DNA of 64,000 bases from Metallyticus violacea (lineage: Eukaryota > Arthropoda > Insecta > Mantodea > Metallyticidae): assembly GCA_030762175.1 (NCBI GenBank), contig CM060843.1, positions 117,854,869 through 117,918,868 on the forward strand. Direction: 5' to 3'. The stretch's first letter is position 1, and every line of letters starts with the position of its first letter. Below are positions 57,041 through 64,000 of this stretch, one piece after another. A program made the position numbers and the translations under genes. Under the pieces are notes generated by a model. It ran no database searches. It had not been told where the DNA came from and saw nothing but the letters and a program-made list of their open reading frames with translations.

Positions 57041-58770
57041 TAAAAAAAAAATAGTCTGAAATGCCATCTTGCTCAGATAAGGTGTACAACATTGTTTAAT
57101 GATCAAATACAGCTATTGATTATACTGTAATGTATCGTTCAAATTTGTCTCTTTGACAGTTCCTTGCTGTTACGCTGAGGTATGTTATACAGTGCAATTA
57201 GTTATGCCCCAGCCACGAATTTTCTGTGAGCGAACCCCCATTCGTTTTCCGCGCCATGGTGTGAGTAGAGCAAGCCTGCTTGCTTACTTATTGATCTTGC
57301 TGACTGTGCAGTCGTATTACGTTGTTCATGTCTTAATTCGACAGTATACTCGTGTGTTTACAACTGCACATCGTGTCTTTATGTACGATTCATATGTTAA
57401 CTCAGTGTTGAAAGAATTATGGACCAATTTCTTTTTTAGAATTCAGTTGATTTTGTTGCTTGTGTGAATACCGCATTAACCCCTTTTTTCAGAGAATTAC
57501 CTAACAAGGAGCGTGATCATGCATTTTTTTCAACAGTACTCTGCCACTGCTCACACTGAGAATAATTCCATGAGAGCAATGTGTTACTGCAAGTCAGGGT
57601 TGTTAGTAGGTATTTGTGCCCTCTTTGTTCCCCGATTTCACAGCCTGGGATTATCTCTGGGGTAAATATAAAAAGATCGTGTACAAGACAAACCCGCACA
57701 CCATACAATAACTCAAAGATAATATCCGGCAGATACACCAGTGATGAATATTTCCTAAAGCGCACCAAAAATGTGTGAAGAATAAAGGCGGGAAATTTAA
57801 ACATCTCTTTGATAATACGGTAAGTAATGAAACTCTTAAATTGGTTTGTGTATTGTTTTATGGCTGGTTTATTTTCTTGTTTTACCCTGCCACTAATCAC
57901 CGAAACCGGGCTAAAGAGCTAGGAGCTACCTCATAGGCAAAACACTCCGGGGGAAACAAACTGATCGCACGGAGTAGCTCACGCTGCGCATTTAAATGTA
58001 GCAAGAGTATCTGCAGTGATAAGTAAAATATTTTTAGTCACTTCGCGATTCCTACTCAAAAACTATTTGATTGTGTGATGTAGACAGAAGTATCCGTACG
58101 CTTGGTGTATGAATTTAAATTCTTATTTGTCAGTTCCTTGTACTCTTTCGGTAAATAATCTGTATTTCAGAAAGATTCCAAATCCGTCCGTTGAGAAAAT
58201 TCAACAAAAACTTGCAGGTTCACAAGTGGGTTCACACAAATAAAAGAGAGAGAGACAAAAACTGAAGATTTGTAAAAGAACTTTTATCAGCGAGAGGGAA
58301 AAGCGCTTTCAAGTCTCTAACAATGTACACTAACAGAAACCCAGAATCAAGCGGTAACGGCGTCGGCGGGTGTTTGCTTTACCTCCCAGTCGAGCGACGA
58401 TTCCATTTGCGAAATGAAATCTTTTATTAATGGGCCGTTTGAACACTTTTCTTACACACAGGGCCACTTGGTTGCGGGGTGGGGAGCAGGGGGCTATAAT
58501 TTTCTCTTAGGGGCGCGATGCAAAAGACTAGAGAGGCATCCTCCAAATTTCCTTCCATCATGCACTTCCTTTCCCGTTTACCTCGCTTTCTTCATATTGA
58601 GACCCACCAACAAGATTCCTGCAGAGCCATCAGAACTCAAAATAGTTTACCAAAGCACATATTTGTTCAGAGAGCATCCATAGACTTTCTTCTAAAACTA
58701 ACATCTGATAATTTTTTTCGAAACTAACATTTGGCATTCATAGATTTTGGACGTAGGAATTTCACATATT
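57041..58770. other. Unassigned DNA
   Basis: No gene recognised. Open frames at 57153-57467 (plus) and 57517-57900 (minus, 127 codons) have no recognised domain. 58330-58520 is GC-richer (GGCGTCGGCGGGTG) with no feature identified. Confidence 0.5.
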
Positions 58771-58774
58771 TGTA

Positions 58775-59946
58775 CGACGGGGAGTCATAGATATGGCTCT
58801 CCCTCAAGTTTTAATTATCACCTCGAAAAAATAAAGTTAAGTAATTAAATTGTGTGTTTGTTTGCATGTACATGTCTGCAGTCCTGGTACAAATTTAATC
58901 CCTGCGCCACAGTACAGTAGCACGCCGCTAGAGGAGCCAAAACAAAATGGCGCAGCCCATTGATAAAATGGAGTGTCGTGCGGTAATTCGTTTGAATGGA
59001 AACAACGCAGCAAGAATCCATGCTGAGTTTATGCAACAATGCACAGTGGTTAGATGGTACAGACGCTTTCAGTCATACAAGTCTGAATGACAAAGAACCA
59101 AATGGCAGATCAGTCATCTATCTATCTGTGAAGAACCGGAAATCGCAAGAGAAGCGGAGACCCTGGTGCTCGAAGACCAACGCATCATACTCGAGGCGAT
59201 AGTGGAAAAAGTGAAAATCAGTCAAGAATCAATTTTCAACATCTTGTATGACTCGCCGCCCACGGGTTCTGTGACTTCTCACACCCTTACAAAAAGCTCG
59301 ACGGACAGAGGCAGCAGCGGAAATGTCGCTGCTGATTAGCCCAACCCAGATGACATCTTTAGCCGCCTAATCACCATGCACGAGTTCTGTGTGTATCATT
59401 ATGACTCCGAGACAATGGAGCAAAACAAGAAATGGAAACACGTGAATTCACCACCCAAAACCGAACCATCATTGGGCAAAGTGATGTGAGTGTTTTTGGA
59501 ATAGCATGGTGTGGTGTTAGAATATGTTCGTATGAGACAAACCATCCAGGATCATAATCTGCTGACGAGGTTATGGGAGGCTGTCTAAGGGGGCCTTTTT
59601 TGCAACACGACAACGCCCTAGCTCATTCTGCACAGGACACAGTCACACATTAAATTTTGCCTCACTCCCCGTAATGGCACCCAGTGACTTTTTCTCTTTC
59701 CTCGGATGAAGAAACCATTGCGTGCCAGGCGTTTCCATAATGGCGATGAGGTGATTTTCGAGGTGGAAGTTTCCTGAATTATCAAATTGCAGATTTCTAC
59801 AACCAAGATCTCCGACAAGCCATCTATCGGGAAAAATATCGCATTGAAGTGTGAATATGTGGAGAAGGACTAACAGCATCACCAAGTTTCATGGTCACAA
59901 CTTGATGTTTTCGAGGTGATAATTAAAACTTTATTACTACTCCTCG
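58775..59946 (+). mobile_element. Mariner element copy, 1.17 kb, inactive
   Basis: A long inverted repeat AAGTTTTAATTATCACCTCG sits near both ends (58806-58825 and the complement of 59912-59931). Outer ends beginning CGA and flanked by TA fit at 58773-58774 and 59947-59948; the left outer arm appears to carry about 18 extra bases. A transposase relic starts at ATG 58947 (CRAVIRLNGNNAARIHAEF, then VVRWYRRFQSYKS). It continues in broken frames with HYDSETMEQNKKWKH (first catalytic Asp region, about 59398), QHDNALAHSA (about 59603-59632) and APSDFFSFPRMKKPLRARRF (about 59677-59735). All three catalytic Asp codons survive, but the second and third are about 77 bases apart, short for DD34D, so a deletion separates them. 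Several stops. Dead. Confidence 0.82.
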
Positions 59947-59949
59947 TAA

Positions 59950-60425
59950 CTCCTGAGTAATATTCATTAATATTATATAATGTAATGAATATAATAATAT
60001 TCATTGGTCAGAGTTTTTTTATTGGGCAATTTATCGAAACTTTAGAGACGAGAACATGCTGAGATTAATTTCTAGGTATAAAAATTACACAATACCACCT
60101 TATGTTTCAGTGAGATATACTTTATTTGTTTACGTAAATCGCATGTTCCACTACTGTGAAATAGTCTATAGAACCTGTACTAACATTTTCATAGGTTCTT
60201 ACATCGGATTTTAAATATAACCCTTGTTCGCGTGTAATATTAAATAAGCCGCATCCGGCGGTAAACACATTTTACCTCTGTTTCTCGAAAGGTGCATACA
60301 ATCTTATACTATAGTTGATGCTGTGATTATATAAACATATATTGCATAGAGAAAACACGTTCTGATTGACACAATTAAGTTTGTCCACGGCAACGTTTCT
60401 CATTTCTTTGCTAATCTTAATACCT
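59950..60425. other. Unassigned AT-rich DNA
   Basis: Nothing recognised. Confidence 0.55.
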
Positions 60426-60427
60426 TT

Positions 60428-60482
60428 TTGTATTAATTTTGGGAATGCTTTTGTTGGTGAATGTTCAAGATTTCCATAACTT
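60428..60482 (+). repeat. Short dispersed repeat shared with 4.86-4.92 kb
   Basis: Aligns in the same orientation with about 4863-4920, sharing TTTTGTTGGTGAATGTT, then CAAGATTT/TAAGATTT and CTTTTGTC/TTTTTGTC. Beyond this the two loci diverge. Confidence 0.6.
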
Positions 60483-61890
60483 TTGTCAATTTTTTTTATA
60501 CTTTAAGCAAGTAATATGAAATATACAATTTATATATATATACATTTCTTGAGTGGTCAGTCAGTTGTTGTCCAACAACTTAATTGTATTAATATGGTCC
60601 TGCCCAAAGACATTCTTGTTGCTACAGCCCTCTTCATATTCCTGCAAGGTATTTTCCCATAACGAACTAAGTTTTAGATACCAAGCTCAGCTTCCACTCT
60701 TGTGGAACTTTTGATCAAAATCGGTATATATCATTTATCAATACCGTCCTGATAGACTGAGATTTTTTCTGTTTTCTTCACTTTTCATGATGACAGTCAC
60801 ACCAGGACTGTAGAAAAAACGGGTGCTAATTTAATGCATTAAGGGAAAAAAAAAACAAACAAACAAACATAAAACATAAAACATAAAACACAATGCATGG
60901 CGGTATACCGCCCATTGTTGAAATGCGGTTTATTGCATGTGAAATACAGAGTATAATAGACCTAATGTATTGAAACATAATGCAATTCGATGTGTAAATG
61001 TGAATGCTCCCAATAATAAAAATACAATCTGTGATATGGAGTTATAGGAAATGAATAAAAATAAAGGTTTTGCATTTTGGGTGTCTCGCAGAATTTGTTT
61101 CTATTTAAAATGAAAAGTATAGATTCTAGAAGAATTACTTGTAATTCTCACTGAACTTAGCTGCACAAAATATATCACAATATCCTCGAGCTTATGTGAC
61201 AAGCCAATTGATAAACATACGTGGACACTATCTTATTGCTAGGTACAAACGACTTCTGTTCCGTCTTTTCTCCGTTCCCTAGAGTTATAGAAAGTGATAC
61301 TGTAAGCATGTATAAATAATAAGTTAAGTGTTAGGAAGGAGGAAATAGCACATTCTAGCTGTCGTGAGCATTTCAGATATCGACAGTACGGAAATCCGAT
61401 ATCTCACTAATGGAAATTCGTCGTTGGCTAAATCACACAAATTGATACCCATGTGCACATTTCAGTTTCATATCGTGCTCAGCACCTTTTCATCAAAAGT
61501 AACCGCAACTGTTCAACACATGTTAAAAGTAATTCTTTTAACATAAGACACCCAAACTACAAACTGCATTTTGTAACACTCAGTGCTAAAAACGTTATAA
61601 CATTTCATTGTTACAAAATATAATTTAGTATAGAATGTGTGATTGTAAATGGATTAAAATTACATATTTTATAATGTTTACACTCTCATGACAGTTTCGG
61701 AATCAGATAATTGTGCAATTAATTTTATTGCATAACTTAATTGAAATGGTTTAAGATTCATTAATATTTAAACAAAATGAACCATGTCAGGATGGAAGGA
61801 TGTTAAAAACAACTGATCCCATCATTGTGAATACTATAGCTTCTTTCTGTGGAAGAAATTGTTAATAAAACTATTATCGTATGTGAAGAA
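60483..61890. other. Unassigned AT-rich DNA with an AAAC microsatellite
   Basis: A (CAAA)n run followed by three CATAAAA units lies at 60848-60892. No gene recognised. 61364-61546 is open without features. Confidence 0.55.
60848..60892. repeat. Compound (CAAA)n(CATAAAA)n microsatellite
   Basis: About four CAAA units continue into three CATAAAA units after a ten-base A-run. Confidence 0.9.
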
Positions 61891-61891
61891 A

Positions 61892-61931
61892 GTAATAATA
61901 ATAATAATAATAGTAATAATAATAATAATAA
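61892..61931. repeat. (AAT)n microsatellite
   Basis: About 13 units with one TAG interruption. Confidence 0.93.
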
Positions 61932-62221
61932 AAGCAATTTTATTCTACTCCGTCAAAATGCGCCTAAAAAGCATTAATTGCGATATTGGTAGCGTTATTC
62001 TCCAGAGACATTTTGTTTCTAATGAGAAATCTTTGAAGGAAGAAATTTTTCGGAATTGCTGCAAAAGATTTATCACAAAGAGTCATTCTGTACGCACTTG
62101 CTACACCAGGAGTAATGAAGGAGTTTATTATATTGAAACTGGACATTTTTATTTTACTATTACAAATAATGATAGGTATCATAATCTTTCTGCAGTTGTA
62201 TATTTGGTGGCAGTGAATTAG
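61932..62221 (+). other. Unrecognised open frame downstream of AAT array
   Basis: The non-repeat part of a 120-codon frame (from 61859) encodes a mixed, Cys-containing text (LQRHFVSNEKSLKEEIFRNC, then ITKSHSVRTCYTRSNEGV). Composition is more balanced than most chance frames here, yet no family is recognised and no splice sites of good quality are seen. Confidence 0.2.
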
Positions 62222-62224
62222 TGA

Positions 62225-63830
62225 TTTAATTCTAAAAAAGCAAACTTTTGGAGGTAGTTTTAATAGCTTATTGTTACATGATCATTATTATGTCAGCCAT
62301 TACTTTCTTCCCGATTTGAAATTATCTTCTCATTAGTTTCATTAATGAGCTAATAATAGCATCATTTATGAACTAAACAATAAAAGTAGAAAAATTTTTG
62401 AGGCAGGTATTGATTTAGTAAGACACGACATTTTCCAGAAATAATGTCAGAGGAGGGGAAAAAAATCTGATGATGTTTGCAAGTACTCATGCTATTGCAC
62501 CTTTGGTTTATCGCAAATTTTAATCTCTCTTATAATACAATCACTGCTTTTAGATTTTATATATATGTATATATTTTATTAGTCATTATTGATTTTAAGT
62601 ATGTTTAACTTGATAAAAATCATGGAAAACACTTTTTGGAAAATAAGCACATTTAACATTTCAACTTTAGTGTCATAATAGTAAATATGCTAGCGAAAGA
62701 AGATCACGAATGAGGATATTTTATCAGCTTCACAATATCAGTGAGGGATAGATAGAGAACTAAAATGCCATAGAATAGTTAGCCTATATATTTTATATAA
62801 TTAGAGAGAAAATTAATAATATATTGGAAAGCAAATTTAAAGAACAGTGACGTTAAGAAAATGTACGTTTGTTGTGCAACCATTAGCACATGTTTGAGGA
62901 GAAGCGTCCGGAGTTAACAACACATATAATCTTTTCATAACCACCCGCTATAGACCACCAATGGAGCACAGCATTCACACCAAATATTGATATATCATGC
63001 TATGCAGCAATACAATTTCTCAAGATATATTTAAATTCAGGCTAACAAAATAGTGTTAAAACTGCTCAGAAGATAAAAAGTTATTTGCTAGATATTCTCT
63101 TTATCTACTAATTATTGTATGTGAAACAAAATAAACAACAACAATTCTAATCAGTACTGTATTTGTTATATTAAGGTATTCCCAATTTTGAAAACAGAAA
63201 ATGACTCGTTGAAATAATAATGCATTTGTTTAATGTATTACTTTTGTAGCTGATTTAGTTTTGGAGAAAATATTCTTTTTCAGTATCAAATGGAAATATA
63301 CCTATTGAATATCATTCATAATTGTTCAACTACCTATACCATGTGTCTCAGCCAGCTATCTGCCAGCTACACGCGCGGGTCGGGCCATAACCCTGGGAGT
63401 TTTATTGATCTGCCGGCTTGTGTTGGTGGTAGGTACATGGTTAATAGAGACACAGAGTTTATAATTGAGATGGATGATTGTTTCTGTAAATAATAAATAA
63501 TAATGCTAGTTAATTTCACACTGCAGTAGAAGCTAAACAAAAGCCGTAAATCAGAATAACTTCTTTCTTCAATTATTTTCAAGAGACCTTTTATAGTACA
63601 TGTACGCTATTGGTACTTTATCATAGGGCATTTTGTACTACTAAGCAATCGGTAGCAAATGTCATACCAACAAAAATGACCAAATCTACATTTTTTTGTA
63701 AAATTTTGTAAAGTTTTCACTACAAGCTATAAGTACGCTCTAATAATTTTACTGTATTATTTTTCACAATGCAATGAAAGAAAAAATTATTTGGCAAATG
63801 CTAAAAATGTTCAGCGGGTCGCAGTAAAGG
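62225..63830. other. Unassigned AT-rich DNA
   Basis: No gene recognised. A short GC-richer strip at 63365-63440 (CACGCGCGGGTCGGGCC) lies inside overlapping frames on both strands with no recognised motif. Confidence 0.55.
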
Positions 63831-63831
63831 G

Positions 63832-63918
<87 letters not shown>

Positions 63919-63955
63919 CAGCAGTCGCAGCAGCGGTAGCGGTAGTAGTAGTAGT
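63832..63955. repeat. (AGT)n microsatellite, ~124 bp
   Basis: About 29 perfect AGT units, followed by AGC/CGC/GGT variant units (CAGCAGTCGCAGCAGCGGTA) and then four AGT. It is the longest simple repeat in the window. Confidence 0.97.
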
Positions 63956-64000
63956 TTATTTATTACAGTGAAAAAAATCAGCACAAAACAACTTCAACAG

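Noticed and set aside
1..64000. Prokaryotic features such as operons, CRISPR arrays or insertion sequences
   Set aside because: No regularly spaced identical repeats with unique spacers, no dense coding, and abundant SINEs and microsatellites; the window is eukaryotic.

Overview
This is a eukaryotic, AT-rich, intron- and repeat-dominated stretch with no complete protein-coding gene that I can defend. There are no operons, Shine-Dalgarno sites or dense gene packing. Instead there are several families of tRNA-derived SINEs with target-site duplications, many broken Tc1/mariner-type DNA transposons, MITEs, LINE remnants and long microsatellites. The mix suggests an insect with a large genome. 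A cockroach- or termite-like polyneopteran is my guess; it is inference, not demonstrated.

Layout. 1-12.5 kb: mostly unassigned AT-rich DNA carrying SINEs (2.3, 4.0, 6.6, 8.0 kb), a mariner C-terminal fragment (6.0 kb, minus) and a degenerate leader-like array with tRNA-Lys primer-binding-site look-alikes (10.7 kb). At 12.54-12.62 kb on the minus strand lies the best candidate for a host coding exon: an ATG, a signal-peptide-like 28-codon segment and a near-consensus 5' splice site. 12.7-25 kb: AT-rich DNA with one member of an unclassified repeat pair (17.6 kb), a tRNA-headed SINE (18.5 kb), a palindromic AAT/ATT microsatellite (20.3 kb), an N-terminal remnant of a DUF4817-type transposon (20.5 kb) and a possible LINE fragment (22.6 kb). 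25-41 kb: two SINE-A copies with clean target duplications, a mariner relic (27.4-28.2 kb), a second LINE fragment (30.2 kb), a 1.17 kb mariner copy with TIRs (34.9-36.0 kb) that contains an extreme 5'-truncated SINE insertion, a Harbinger-like MITE (37.7 kb), two SINE-B copies and a MITE with a duplicated arm (40.6-41.1 kb). 41-64 kb: two DUF4817-type transposase relics (45.6 and 46.6 kb), a piggyBac-like N-terminal fragment interrupted by a GT-AG-bounded microsatellite (48.8-49.1 kb), more SINEs, an internally deleted DUF4817-type element with TIRs (56.4-57.0 kb), a second 1.17 kb mariner (58.8-59.9 kb) and a long AGT array at the window end.

The parts do not form a pathway. They read as an intergenic or intronic region built up by successive mobile-element insertions. 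All family assignments come from reading motifs by eye; none was confirmed by a search.
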